Assembly (NCBI GenBank): GCA_947034885.2
Contig: OX344749.2
Location: forward strand, 6,649,501-6,713,500
Origin: Thuidium tamariscinum
Taxonomy: Eukaryota > Streptophyta > Bryopsida > Hypnales > Thuidiaceae
Length of the DNA stretch: 64,000 nt
Direction: 5' to 3'
This document shows positions 24,285 to 38,300 of this stretch, piece after piece (the first letter of the stretch is position 1; each line of letters starts with the position of its first letter). The translations under genes were made by a program, and so were the position numbers. The notes beneath the pieces were generated by a model. That model saw nothing but the letters and a program-made list of their open reading frames with translations. It did no database searches and had not been told where the DNA came from.

Positions 24285-27240
24285 ATGAGAAGTTGAGATG
24301 TTACTCCCTATGCTTGTAGAAAAAGAAGAATAGGGAAAGATCCCCATGTTGTAATGAAGAAGACTTCACAAGAATACTAGACTAAGTGATTGTGGTGCAA
24401 AATACTTACCAATAGTAGGTGAAGTTTTATGAATTCGCAAGAGACTAAGCAAATTCCTCAATTGTATCTAATAGTTGTCGATGGACATGGGCACCATACT
24501 ATGAACTTCTTGACCGTTGGCCAACTATTTGTAGGAATTTGCTTTGGTCTTTGAACAATACATGTGTACCATATAAGATTGGTGTGTCTAATATGTCAAA
24601 TTGTTGACATTTGAAAAACTTTGATGCATTCCTAGGCTATTGAATTCAAATTCTAAATTCTAAATTATTAGAGTTGAGAGAGTATGGATAATAATTTGTC
24701 ATCAATTATTGCACTAGTTCACAAGATTCATTTCAAAGTAATATTTAATAATAAGTGTTTGAATAAAGGGAGGATTTGGAGAAATCCAATGTACAAACAT
24801 AGAAAACATAGCAAGAACAATGGTAATGCTACTCCTACTTTGCATTCTAAGTCATTTGAAATATATAAATGATGGAAAAGTAGTGAAAAGAAATTCAAAA
24901 ACCAAACTATACAGGAACTAATGTGTCACCAATATGTCTCTATTTCAATTAGCTTTAAAGAGGTTTTAATATGTTTTTCCTTGAATTTTCTTGCATATTT
25001 TCATTTTTTACTTTTGTGTCTTTTTAAAAGTATCATAATTTCTTTTGTGCATTCATTCTAGATTATAAAATATGACTTTAGTGAAATCAACTTGGAATGT
25101 AGAGCAAAAACATTTACATACATTTTACACACATACAGCTTATAAGAATTACTATTAGATAGAATTGAAATCCAAGGTCACATAATTAAGTATACATAAT
25201 ATTATGATACAAATTTATATACATTTATAAATGAAACATGTAATACTTAATTCTCATGCTTTCAAATGAAACAATGCATATCATCCTACATAATTAAAAA
25301 AAAAGAATTTGATTGATTTTTTCAAAAATATAAATTGCATGATTTTTTATGGAAGTTTAGTATTTTCTACTAAATAATTATCTAAAGCTGAAAAAAGTGA
25401 TTTGAAAAATATTTATATTCCACATAATTTGTTTTTTGCTACATAATATTTTATCTTTGAAATAAAAATCTCCCAAAATTTTGGTAGCTCTTTTTAGAAT
25501 TTTTTTTCCAACCCTAACCACCAAATATAATAACTAGTTCCTACTAAAAGAAAATGTAATTCAAACTCCCAACACAAGTCCTATGAATAGTTTGAAGAAG
25601 ACAACTAGTAGGGAAGATGGATTAGAATATCCAATGGACAATATGAAGAGGACTTTTGGAAAATCAAACTTAATAAGTCCTTTCAAAAATGTTCAATACA
25701 ATTCTAAAATTTTACAATAAAACAATTGGCATGCATTAATAAAAACAAAAGAAAAATTGGTCTCAATCATGCATTAGCAAGAACAAGATCTAGAATTCTG
25801 ATTGTTGAAGAGTAAAAAGTGTTTATACTTCATAACATTCTTCTACATTCATGACAAGAGAGTAATCTTCTATTTACAAGTGACATAAAACAAGTAGCTA
25901 CATTCTAGGAGGCTTTGTCCTTGAAGAAGTGTTTTGCTTATTAAATAATTTTTAGTTTATTTTTACTCCATTTGTAGTCAACTTAGTAGTAGAATTACTT
26001 ATAACGTTAATCTATTTTGAAAAAATGAGCAAACCATCACATTATTGGCTCTAGGCCAAAGGAGACTTGAGGTGTTGCATTGACAAAGCTACAAGTAAAA
26101 ATGTTTGAGTAGGACTACACTTAACCCCTAAATGCCCAAGGCTTTTTTGAGCTTCTAGAAATATGCTCTAAAGTAAACAAAAAGCCAACTTTATGATGAG
26201 CTTTATCAATTTAAAAAAAATGTAATTGTACAAATTCAAACTAGACATGTTAGAGATCGCTTTGGAAAACCCCCCACAACAATATTACTTATGGATTGAA
26301 AGATTATTATTTTGATCATGAAGGTGTTAAAATTGCAAAAGTGATGTGAAGTCTTTCAATCCTCTTTCCACAAGTCAAATCTAAAAAGTTGGTGACCGAA
26401 AACATATGAGGTAAAAGGGCCTAACCGCCTAACATGCATAATCCCAATCAATTATGGCTTTTCAAAATCTACTCTACAATTTTAAAAAATGAACTTCTAA
26501 TGAGATTTTTTCTCCAAGATCTATTGTATTTGAGAGTCATTTCCAAGAGCCTTCAACACTAAAGATAGTCAAGATTGCAATAGGTACCTTTGCACAAAAT
26601 CTTGAATAGAAAAATCATAGCCAATCATTTTTATGATTGGATTTTTGATGCTTAAAGTAGACTTTTAAAAAAATTCTAAAAATACAAACTACTAAAAATA
26701 GCAACTTGATTAGGTTTTATTTGACTTCAAAGTTTTGCAAACACCAAGATTTAGGTGCATTGAGCATTTAAGGGTGAAATAGGGATATTGCCCCTCATAA
26801 TGTAGTTCCTTTGTACATTATTAATCACTCCCATATATTCTCCAATATCCAAGACTAGTACAAGTCAAAGGTAGTGTTTTTTTTCCAGCAATTTGGAGCA
26901 AAATTGCACCAAATTTTTTTACTTGGCACCACACCTATAGAAAATAAACAGTAAATTTTTGGATGAAATTGGTAATAAATTTCAAAATTTTAAAACTATT
27001 GGATGAAATTTCCAAATAATGATGAAAATAGGATGATATAATGTATTATGTGCTAATATGATATTTTCCATCTAATATATGGATGAACGTTGAAAATTGG
27101 AGCACCGTAATAAAATGAAGTATCGCCATATTGACGCTCCACAAGGAATGAAAAAAAACCAACATTGGTCAAAGGGAATTTTTTTTAATGCAACTTAAGA
27201 AGGATTCCAACAAGGGGTTGTATTTTTGCAATACCAAGCT
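24285..27240. other. AT-rich gene-free stretch
   Basis: No ORF above 62 codons and no recognised element ends. Probably old unclassified repeat debris. Confidence 0.55.
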
Positions 27241-27388
27241 ATAACTTTGGCGAAGGTTGGAGAGTGTAGCTCCATACTTTGATGTGAGTGGCATTGGTAA
27301 TGGAAATAGACTTGTATTGCAAAAAAAGAAATGTATAGTGGGAGGCACTCACACGACGGGAGGCCCGAGTGTCAGGGGCTCCCGCTGC

Positions 27389-27464
27389 ATAAAGCAATTA
27401 GGATTACAGCTCTTGGCACTCGTTATAGTGCCAAGAGCTGTAATCCCGACTGGAGATGCTTTAT
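27389..27464. repeat. perfect 20-bp hairpin with extended arms
   Basis: Stem 27401-27420 (GGATTACAGCTCTTGGCACT) pairs perfectly with 27427-27446 over a 6-nt loop. A second matching pair, ATAAAGCA/TGCTTTAT (27389-27396 and 27457-27464), flanks it across short asymmetric internal loops. It lies in an unusually GC-rich island within AT-rich DNA. It could be a transposon end-to-end junction or a small-RNA-like hairpin; it is too short for a typical plant miRNA foldback. Confidence 0.85.
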
Positions 27465-27923
27465 ACTTTATACTTTGAATCTTTGTGTATTAGAAGTGGG
27501 TTGTAGAGTGCTTTATGTTGATTTCAACCTTTCCTTGAGATTGACCTAAATCCAGAATCCAACTTATACCGTTGGCCTATTTCTATGAGACTTCTCAACT
27601 CTGCTGCTGATGTAAACATCTCAAAGGAGTTTCCTCTTACATTCCAGGGGCATCATATGTACCTACTCCAAGTTTCCAACTACCCAAATCTTCATTTACG
27701 CTAATATTTGGACCAGATTCATTCAATGGGAATTAAGTCCCAAAGATTCCTTCCTTCGACATCATTCTGTTATCAAGAACATGAGAATAATAAGTTCCCA
27801 GCATCTTCCAAGCTCATCTGCACAGCACCACAGTGACAACAGTCCACGTTTATTAATATTATATTCGAAAGTACACATGACTATTCTCCGGACCAAAGCC
27901 AGAGACCTAAAACCCTAAAAAAA

Positions 27924-27948
27924 CCCCGAACCCCAAACCCCAAACCCC
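27924..27948 (-). promoter_or_regulatory. potential G-quadruplex upstream of SOS1
   Basis: The plus strand has four CCCC runs separated by GAA, AAA and AAA. The minus strand is therefore four G4 tracts with 3-nt loops, the ideal pattern for an intramolecular quadruplex. It sits about 1.4 kb upstream of the SOS1 ATG. A regulatory role is inference. Confidence 0.6.
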
Positions 27949-28043
27949 AAACCATACCAATTCCCAAAGCACATTGTTACTAATAAAAAACCCACCCAAA
28001 CCATACCAGTTTCCAGAGCACACTGTTACGAATACAACAAAAT
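27949..28043. repeat. 49-bp tandem duplication
   Basis: AAACCATACCAATTCCCAAA starts at 27949 and AAACCATACCAGTTTCCAGA at 27998. About 80% of positions match over the 46 bases compared. It directly follows the quadruplex-prone tract. Confidence 0.75.
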
Positions 28044-29350
28044 TGACATGCCACGCGCTACTGTAGTCCGTCCCTGTCGATGTGTCATCACCACTTCCAC
28101 TTGCACTGCATTGCAGCTCCAAGACTCGTCAGAGGCCTTCGGAAACATTCGTGAAAACATTTTGATCTGGTGGACTGAGGAAAAGAAGAATCAAGTGTAT
28201 CCGTCAAGACTCTGATTCCTCTGTTTTATTCGCAGAGACTCTCTCTGCCCTGTTTCGGTGTTGCTTCGGGTACTGATTACGTTTGCGGTGACTGTGCTGA
28301 AGTTGCAAGCTCGAGCATGGATTGATCCCTCCTCCAGCTGCTGGCGATGGAGCTAGCTTGCTGATGCGTGGAGCTGCTGGGCGAACCTCTTGGGAATTGA
28401 GGTAGCAACTGATTCCAGTTCGAGGAAATTGTGAATAACAATAGTAGAGCAGTCGAGAGTTGCATCCATGTGACAGGCGCGTCGTTTCGTAGTATGAAAG
28501 TGTTTATTTATTGCTTGCTCGCTGAAGAATTTGTGGAATTAATACTTTGGGATTGAAATTTCTTGCGGAGGAAACCGTTGTAAAAGATGGTCTTTGTATG
28601 TTTTGACTGTGTGAGTCAACGACAGGAGAGAGGTTGTTATGTGTACGATGAATCGAGAATTTTTGGTGATATGAAAATGTGGTGACAATTTGTTTTTAAA
28701 TTCTCTGATTAAGTTTGTGTATCTCAGAACGGTTGATTGGTTTGTAAAGACTACGTGAAATCACAAGTCCTAAACGGGTGTCGTTTCCGCAATCGTTTCC
28801 TGCTGTACCTCACGGGAATTCGTCACGTTTTTTCCAACCGAAAGTGTCGGTACGGAAACCCTGGAAAGTCTTGGACGGAGAGTCAATCCTTCGTACCTGT
28901 GAGTTGTATGTAAAATTTGGGAGCAAATTTGGGGCGCCGTGCCTTTCCTCTTTCTCTTTCCTTTCTCTTTTGCATAGAAAATGCAAAAATCTTCTGGATC
29001 CCTTTGCTCCAAATATTCTGGAGGCTGTAACGGCAGAATGTAAACAAGTTGAATTTGAATTTGAAAAAAACCCATAAGAAAATCCTTCTCTTTTCTCAGA
29101 ACTGTCACTTCACACTGAAAAATACTTTCGGTGACACTCAAACCTCTTTAAACGTTTCCACCAGGGAATGCAACTGGACATAATTTGAATGGGAATGCGA
29201 GAACTGTGCAGGATATTCAAGAGTGTGATTGTAGGGGAGGTTAAAATGTGATATTTGTGAATCTGCAGTGGACTGTGGCAGTGGTTGTGAGTCACCCAGA
29301 AGTGGCCGATTCTACCCTCTAACTTAACAGCAAGTGAGACAAAGGGATCC
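28044..29350. other. SOS1 upstream/5' UTR region
   Basis: GC-moderate sequence before the SOS1 ATG, likely promoter plus 5' UTR. A minus-strand 62-codon ORF (28465-28277) begins with a hydrophobic MQLSTALLLLFTISS stretch, and an ATG-less plus ORF lies at 28778-29077. Neither has independent support. Confidence 0.5.
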
Positions 29351-32300
29351 ATGGCGCCCACGTCTTCTTCCGAGACGGAAGATGCAGGTCCACAAGTGGC
29401 TATTCTGTTCGTTGGGGTTTCTTTGTTTCTGGGCATGGCGAGTCGCCATATTTTGAAAGGCACCCGAGTGCCCTACACTGTGGCGTTGCTTCTACTGGGC
29501 ATTGGCTTGGGCGGATTAGGTGAGTGTGTCTTTCTGTACTTGACTGGTGTTAAGGTAACCACACCTTAAGTCTAGTACTATCACAGTGGTTAAATTTTAT
29601 GTGCTTTTATTAACAAATAAAGAAGTATTCCAACCAACCAATCAACCAAAGAATGCAATGTTTGGATACTACATCTCAGCATTCAGTACGCACGTACTAT
29701 GCAAGATTTGGTGTGTTTAGTGTCGCAATTAGGTGTGGTTACCTTGGTTTCAGTTACCATTGCACTGCAGTCAAAGACGGGAATCTGGAACGACAGACCG
29801 TGCTACCGTCTTTGACGTCATGGGAATGATTTGATGGTTTTGTTTATTCTACCTTAGTCTCACATGTTAGGTTATCGCTTATAATGTTTAGGGTTTAACC
29901 CTCTCTAATGAATCTGCGTGGAGTTTTTCCAATGCGGTCACACGTATTCACAATTTGACATGTGGAAGTTGTCCAATCATATGGGTGCACAACGTGACAG
30001 ATTCTCTGGGTTTTGTTTGTGTGATAAAATATTTCTGGAGCGACTGAGCTGAACCACTGTTGCTGCAGAATATGGTACCGCTCGTGGTTTGGGTGTACTT
30101 GGGGACAGCATTCGAATGTGTAAGTGCGCCCTCTCCTGCACTTTTTTTTTTTGTTTCCTCGGCCCCCTCAAATTCATATCTGGAAGTCTCTTTTAATCTA
30201 AGGTTTTTCCTTTTCTGTGGATTGATCAGAAATGTTCTTTTGTGCAGGGGAGAATATTGATCCCAGCCTCATTTTATTTCTGTTTCTGCCAGCCCTCCTT
30301 TTCGAAAGCTCCTTTGCCATGGATTTTCACCAAATTAAGGTAACGCAACCATGTCGCATATCATTTTTGCTCTACGTCATTTAGCAGAAAATTTATTGCT
30401 TCCATTCCAAACTTAGGATCGCAAAACATTTTTTCGCACTGGAGAAAGTTATAGTTCCCAACTTGCACTGGTTTTGCGATTTGAACTAAACGGTGTGTGC
30501 TTACTCGTGCAGAGATGCTTTGTTCAAATGTTGCTTCTGGCTGGTCCGGGAGTCGTGATATCAACGTTTTTCCTTGGACTTATTGTGGTTGTGAGTATTC
30601 TAACCCTCGCTTACAATTCTCTTTGAACTTCATTCTCTCGTCTGCCAATCTGTCTGTAATAGAATATATGGTCAGCGTCGTTAGACTGGTGCAATTCTGG
30701 GCGTCAAGTTAATTGTGTCATTTATCTACTCAAAGCTCTGAAATCTAGGACTGTTGTAGATTTAACTTCCGTGGATGGTGGAACAGAGGCTATTGCCATA
30801 TAATTGGAACTGGAGCACTGGACTCCTGCTGGGAGGTCTGTTGAGTGCCACAGATCCAGTGGCAGTGGTGGCATTGTTGAAAGAATTGGGTGCCAGCAAG
30901 AAGTTGAGCACTCTCATCGAGGGCGAGTCTTTGATGAATGACGGGTGCGTGACATTGTTCCAGTCTTTGTTTTAAAATCCCTAACAGGTCCAAGAAGCTC
31001 AACTTAGGCCTCATGAGTTTTGAGCCAGTTTGAGTCTGTCATTTGTGATTTCTTTTTTTTTGGTTCAATATGGTTTACATTTTGACCCTCTCACTTACTG
31101 TTCTTCACAAAAAGAAATGTGGTCTCGTCTGAATTATGTTTTTCATAGTATGATAAAATGAAATGGTCATTTTCAAACCTGAAATCCGTGAGCCATTAGG
31201 GGTTTCGGGTTTCGATACGAGCATGTCATTTCCCATGATTGGTTTATAGGTTTGACTTGAATGGGGTATTTACATTGTGTTGACGATAAGAGGTTATGGT
31301 GGCTAGAGGACACTAATATTGTGAATTGCTGTGGATTTCAGGACTGCGATTGTGGTATTCCGTCTATTTTTGGAGATGGTAAAGGGGGAGCGTTTTGGTG
31401 TTGGTGATGTGGTTTCATTCCTCTGCAGGGTCGCATTAGGAGCGTAAGTGATTCTTGAGAGACGGTTTTATTCGTCATCTTGATTTGCTTGGAGATTTCG
31501 TATTTCTGAGATTCTTTTTTTATCGTGCGGAGGAAAGGAAATTTTCCAGTTATTCTGCTTCTTCTTGTCCCTTCAATTATTCATTAGATGGGATGTCTTC
31601 TGATTTGTTGAATGTACTCGTGCTGTGATCTGGAGAGAGGATTGTGTACGAGCTTGAGTTCAGCTTGTGAGGCTTACAAATTTCTGATTGGGCTTAAATG
31701 CTTTGCAGATTGGCCTTAGGACTTCTTTTCGGAATCGTCTCTGTATTTTGGGTGGGACTTGTGTTCAATGACACCATCATCGAGATTACCCTCACCTTGA
31801 CAGCCAGCTACATGGCTTTCTTTGTGGTAAAAAAATCTTAACAGTTCGTATATTTTTGTGTATTTTCTGATTACATGAGCTTGGTGATATACCAAGAGTT
31901 TGACCAGATCAAATTTGGGCGGAATGAGTAGCAGCATTTTGGAGCTTTTTTCTTGGACTAGGAATGTTTTTTGTGCAGTCGAAAGTTCACTGTATTCGAA
32001 GTATGAGTAGGTTGGGGTACTTGAAACAGTCATTTTAGTTGAGAGACGCTATTGGACAATTGCTCTGAAGTCTTTAGAAGTGTTTTAATGTACTGACTTA
32101 CAAATCTATTGCACCATGCATGTGGGGTTCATAATTAGGCTGAGCAATCGGCTCATGTCTCTGGGGTGCTGACTGTCATGACTGTTGGCATGTAAGTCTT
32201 CTTTTAAGCTACAATACATCCGGCTCTTTTAGTTGCATCAATTTGTTTGGGCTTTACCAAGTTCACCTCAACAATGTGCATGACTTTGGAGCGTGAAATT

Positions 32301-35300
32301 GCGTGCACCTTACTCCATGTGCAACTTTTCAAGTAATCTGTAATTCTTGCATGCGCAGCTTCTTTGCAGCATTCGCAAGGACAGCCTTCACCGGGGAGAG
32401 TGAACAAAGTATGCATCATTTCTGGTACGCCATTTCCTGCAATTCCCTTCTTTTTTCTCAGAGTTGTTTGTCCAAGAAATATTACAATAATCATCATTTG
32501 CATTGAAACAGTGAAACGTCAAGGGATTGGCACCTTTCCAGTCATCCGTCTGGAACCTCAGATCTACACCATTCTTAGTTTCTCAGAGGTCTGCTTTGAA
32601 TTTTTGCGTTCTGAAGCATGCCTTTTTGAACGAATATGGCCGCTCACTCCTTTTTTCGTGTCAACCGAGCAGGGAAATGATTTCCTACATCGCCAATACT
32701 CTCATATTCTTACTCAGGTGAGTGATTTCCACTGGCTTGGATGTGACGCAGCGATCTATTCAAGTCCTGTCACTAAATATTGGAATTCTAATTTCTGAAG
32801 TAGCTTTAACAAATATCCTGACAGTATTGAAAACGCCGGTGTCTTGCAGTGGGGTGGTAATTGCGTGGAGCATTTTAAGAAGTCAAGACAAGATTGAAGG
32901 TTTGTAACTGCTGTGACTGACTCAAATAGTATGGTCAAAATTCTGTACCTTTATATAACTTTCAAGAAATTGGCACTTTCTCAGATGATTTCTGGGGACC
33001 TCAGACGAGTACCTGTCATAGTTTCTGGAGCTTAGTGCTTTGAAATGTCATAGTGTTTGCGTTTGAGACACGCCATTTTAACGAAAATGACCATTCAGTG
33101 CATTAAACTTCAATTGATTGCATGTTTCTGCAGGGCGGGATTGGAGTTACTTGGTTCTTCTCTACATTTTTGTCCAGCTCTCTCGAGCGCTTTTAGTGGC
33201 AGTACTGAACCCGGGCTTGAAATACTTTGGCTACGGACTCAATTGGAAAGAGTCTGCAATTCTTGTTTGGGCTGGTCTGCGTGGCGCTGTCGCTCTGTCC
33301 CTTTCATTATCAGTTGCTGTAAGTGATTTCCATTTGTTGCAAATTGTTTTTTACTTGGTGTCTTGGCTTTTGTCGTGATATTTAATGTAGACGTGCGAAA
33401 TTCAAATGGTAAGATTTGCTGAAAGAGATTTCTTGCATACCTTGCTTGGACCACTTAATAAATATTGATTCAAGTCATTGGGTTCTGCACATTATAAGAG
33501 ATGTCTTTCACTTTATTGAAAATTTTAGGTTTTATGTGTTCTTTAAGTTTTTTTGTACATGAGCGAAGTCCTTAGTATGAATGTTGGTTTCTGCTATTTT
33601 TCTTGCATCTCTGAAATCACTAATGCTCTAAAAATTTGGTACTCTGATTCAGCATGACTCTCAAATTTCCGACTTGACGGGGGCCAGGGTATGTTTAAAT
33701 CCTGTACAATTTTCCACATACTTCTTGAAATATAGGATGTACTGTAACTCTTCAGTTCCGTTATTGCTCCATGGTTGTCATGATCCTCTTCGACTCACTT
33801 TAATTTATGCCTCTTGAAGCCCAAATTGGACCCAAATACGAATGTAGTGAAGGAGTTGAGGAAGGCATAAGAAGGTTTCCTTGTGTCTTTGTTCTAAAGA
33901 TTTGCGTGCATGTGTCAATTGCATCAGTTCGTGTTCCTCACCGGTGGCGTGGTGTTCTTGACCCTCATCGTGAATGGTTCTACTACGCAATTTCTTCTTC
34001 ACTTCCTTAGAATGGATAACATAATTGAAACTAAGGTGATAGCATTCTCGACCTTGAATCTGTTCTCGATCTTGCCCTGCTGGATATTCCTATTCTGCAA
34101 TGCTTCTGCCGTAAACTGAAACAATGAAGCTATGTGGTGAAGGTGGAGGATTAGGGCTTAGGGTTTTAGGGTTTCGTGTCTCTTGTAGGAACTTGGTTTT
34201 AGTGGCTGACGTTCGGTCTTATGCAGCAACGTATGCTGGAGTTCGCCAAGCATGAGATGCACAGTAAGGCACTGGAGTCATTTGGAGAAATGGGAGAAGA
34301 TGAGGAGTTGGGGCCTGCTGACTGGAATACTATACGCAAATATGTGACCTGTTTGACATACGAGGAGGAAAGACCTGCTCATCCCCATGCGCCTCCTAGT
34401 TTTGCTCTTTCAGTTGGTGAACATGACGAACAGAGAATGCAGGACACACGTGGACGCTTCCTGAATGGTAAACGTCTAATCACTGGTTGCTTGTGATTAT
34501 GAAAATAGCACACATACCACTGTTGTGTTTCTCTAAAGAGAAGCTAGGTCTCTTGATTTTCGTCCATTGTACATTTGTATACTGAGGCATGAGAATCAAG
34601 GCTCTTGATAATTTCATTACATGCTCTTGTCGGTCAGATCTTTTCAGGCCTTCTAAGGCACTCTGTGTGAGGCTGATTTAGCCAATGGAACAAATTTCAC
34701 CGTAGTCGTTGAAACGGCAAATTTAAGAGATTGGTACTTTTCCAGTTGCCTGTCTGGAATCTCAGATCTGTACAAGTCCTGTTTTTGGAGCTTTGTGCAC
34801 TGGAATGTCACCGTCCTGAATCATTTTAACTAATGATTAAGACCATGTAAACTCTCAAAACTTTAGTCTGTAGTCCTATTGAGAGTCTTTGGTTGCACGA
34901 CATACAGTTCCATTGTTGTTCTCAGACAAGATACTCAAGAATTTAGTCTGCGTCTGCAGGTGTGCAGGCAGCATATTGGAACATGCTAGAAGAAGGACGA
35001 ATCACACGAACTGCGGCCCTTATCCTCATGCAATCCGTTGACGAGGCGTTAGACAAGGTATCCAGATCGAATTCTATGCGCAGTGTTACTTGCTTACATA
35101 AATCATTCTAGGTTAAGAACTTGAAGTTCTGAGTGTCAGAATCGCTACTTTTCTTTGTTTGTGCAGTAAATTTAGTACCTACCATTGAATTATTGCACCA
35201 TAGAGACACACTTTTGCATTCATTTCCCCTTTTCTTTAGCAAATGGAATAAATGCATCCCGCATCTGTTGAAAGTGATTATCAAAGATATAGTGAAAGGG

Positions 35301-38300
35301 GTGGGCATCTGTCTCCCTATTGTAATGAGGCAGAGAATAGTGCACTTATATGTGTGCACTTTTATCGAGTTTGTAGTGGTGAAATCTCCCAGCATACTCA
35401 TGAAAACTCCCATATACAATGCAAATAACAGTTCTGTGTCATGATGGGATTGGGTGTCTTCTGCAGGTGAATAATAATGCCAAGTTGCAGGATTGGGAAG
35501 GACTCCGTCCACACGTGAGTTTTCCTCGCTATTTGAGGTACTTTTCGTGGCGGATTACCTCATTCCTTCCTCGAAAAGCTTCCACCTTCTTCCTGTTACA
35601 ACAGTTGGAGCTTGCATGCTACATTGCTGCAGCCTTTCTTCGGGCACATCGGATGACTCGCAACCACCTCCGGGCGTTCATTGGTAGGTCTTACCAACCT
35701 GGACTTCAGTTTTTGAGTTACAAGCTTGGTTACAAGCCGTTGGAACATGCAGCCTGTAAGCTGCACTGATTTATCCTATTTATGCGTGTGACACTATTAT
35801 ACCGAAGTAGCCTGGATTACTACTTCGTTGTTCAAATTTTTCTTCAAAAAATAAGTTGTGACACTAGTCTGCAGGTGGTTCTAATTTAGCGGCCTCACTC
35901 ATAGGATAAATCAGTGTAGCGACACTGGAATTTAGCCCCCTCAAGCACTACAGGAAGTTCTGGAGGTTGATTTTCTCGCTAATTTTTTACCACATTAGCC
36001 TCAATTTGACCACGTTAACTTTGCAAGTAATACCACCGGCTCTCCCCACACAAAGATTATTTTGATGCACCGCTTTAGCTCAAGGCTAAATGTATTAAGA
36101 AGCCTTCCTTCGGTAGTGTAGTGTCGGGGGCTAATCCCCCAATCTTCTCAGTGTAGACCATATAACACTTAACAATGCTTTCAGTAGATCAGACTTGTTA
36201 AGAAACTTTCAGACAACATCATAAAGAAAATCTTTGCCATGAAGTCCCTTCACGGTCGCGTTGATCGTATTGCATATCGGCTTCCATATGATCATTGCTA
36301 CTTAAAGGAGACCTCTTTATGAATTTTGGGAGAGATTTTCTTTGTGAATGTTGTCTGAAGTCCTTGAAACCAATCTGATTTTTAATCGAGAATTTATTAT
36401 GTATTTTCTGCCGGCATCGTTGGAGCAACGTGTCCTTAGTTTTCTTTGTTACATGTGCAGGTGAAAGTGATGTGACGGAGACTGTCATTGAAGAAAGTGA
36501 GGCAGAAGGTCGGGCTGCTCGTGAGTTTCTTGAAGACGTGCGCCAGTCTTTTCCTCAGGTGATCCAAGTAGCATTATGCCTGACAAGATTGCTGTTGACC
36601 TAAATACTCACCACTTTGTATGTCCAGGCTGTGGAAGAGCTCTGGTAATTAACAAGAAATTAAGAAGTCTAGTGTGTTGGAGCTGCAATCCTTTGGAGCC
36701 TGTGGGTTTAGGGGTGGGTGGGGTCCTACTACTGACGTAATCATGAATGAACATTTGGTTACTAAGTTTATGACTTTGGATGATGATTGGAAAAGTTAGG
36801 TTTCTTTATGCTTTGACTTTTCGATCCGGTACCAAAGGACCTACTGACGAAATCTGGTCCATTTTGGATCCAGGTGTTGCGCGGTGTTAAGACAAAGCAA
36901 GTAACTTATGCAATTTTGGGACACTTGACTGAATATGTGAAAAGTCTAGAGAATGGTGGGCTCCTCGATGCGAAGGAGACTCTCCAACTTCATGATGCCG
37001 TCCAGGTTTGAAGTCATCTACCATTTACTCTACCATTTTTGTGTCTGGGTTTTGGTAAGAAAATATATCAGTCCCTGTTTCCAGGTTATCACCTCTACAC
37101 AACTTGGTACTTAAATTCTCACTGATCAAGATCTGAGTCGACACCGCACGTTATTATTTTTTGTGAATCGCTCAGCATATAACCAGCCTCATGGAAAATC
37201 ACGGCCTTTGGTGGGGACTTGAAAGGATATCAGGAAGTGAACTTAATAATTATAAGCAAATATTTCGGTCTGTAAATTTCCTAATAGAGTGGGAGTCTTG
37301 TTAGAGTCCAATGAACGTCATTTTGGGCATGTGAAATATGAAATAAGGAATTTATGACTTGGCACGTGTCAGGTCGACTTGAAGAAGCTGTTGCGAAACC
37401 CCCCTATTGTTGAAATGCCATCAGCAGAGGAAACGTTGCTGAACCAACCTTTTATAGGGGCAATGCCAGAACCTGTGCGAGCACAGCTGCTTGATGTTGC
37501 CAAAGAGCACTTGAGAATGCAGAGTAGCGTTATTTACAACGAGGGCACGAAGCCCGATGGGATCTGGTTGATTGCAAATGGTGTTGTCAAGGTTAGTTTT
37601 CATTTCATTTCATCCCTTGTCTATTGATGCTGTCACCTTTAGCCATGCTCTCTGTTTCAGTGCTTGGAAGTATCCTGTTCTTTATCATCAAGTGTGGTTA
37701 TCAAGTTCTGAGTTTGAGGCAACCGTGTCACTTTGTTGTCTGGTCAGCTGAAAGTTTTAACCCATATCCTTCTGTTCAATGTGAATCTTTTAATTAACCA
37801 AAATGTATAGGTTTAGATATTTGAGATTCAATGAAACGAATTGATATCATATCGATAACCTTCTCGCGTCTCCAAGGCTATCTCATCAGCTTGTTAGAAT
37901 ATTTACTGTCTTCATTTTAAATTGGTTTGGATAAAGTGAGGTGCCTGGCACTGTAATCCTTAAGTTGACGTATTTCCTCTTGGAAAATTTCAGTGGAGCA
38001 ACAAGGCAACCAATGGACAGAGACTGAACCAACCCACATTCTCCCACGGCAGCACGCTTGGCTTGTACGAAGCGTTGACAGGGAAACCCTACTTGTGTGA
38101 CGTTGTCACAGATTCAGTGGTTCATTGCTTCTTTATTGAACGCTCTAGGATCTCTTTGATTCAAACGGAACACTCAGAGCTCGAGGATTTTCTTTGGCAG
38201 GTATATTTTCGGGGTCCTATGCTCTTTCATTGGAATAATTTCTTGAAATTCGAACTGTTGTAGGATGCTACTGGAAGCTAATCTCTGAACAGAGTCAACA

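Noticed and set aside
28277-28465. Minus-strand small secreted-peptide-like ORF (62 aa)
   Set aside because: Lies in the SOS1 upstream/UTR region; the hydrophobic start is the only evidence.
28778-29077. 99-codon plus ORF upstream of SOS1
   Set aside because: No ATG in its first part and no motif; treated as UTR sequence.
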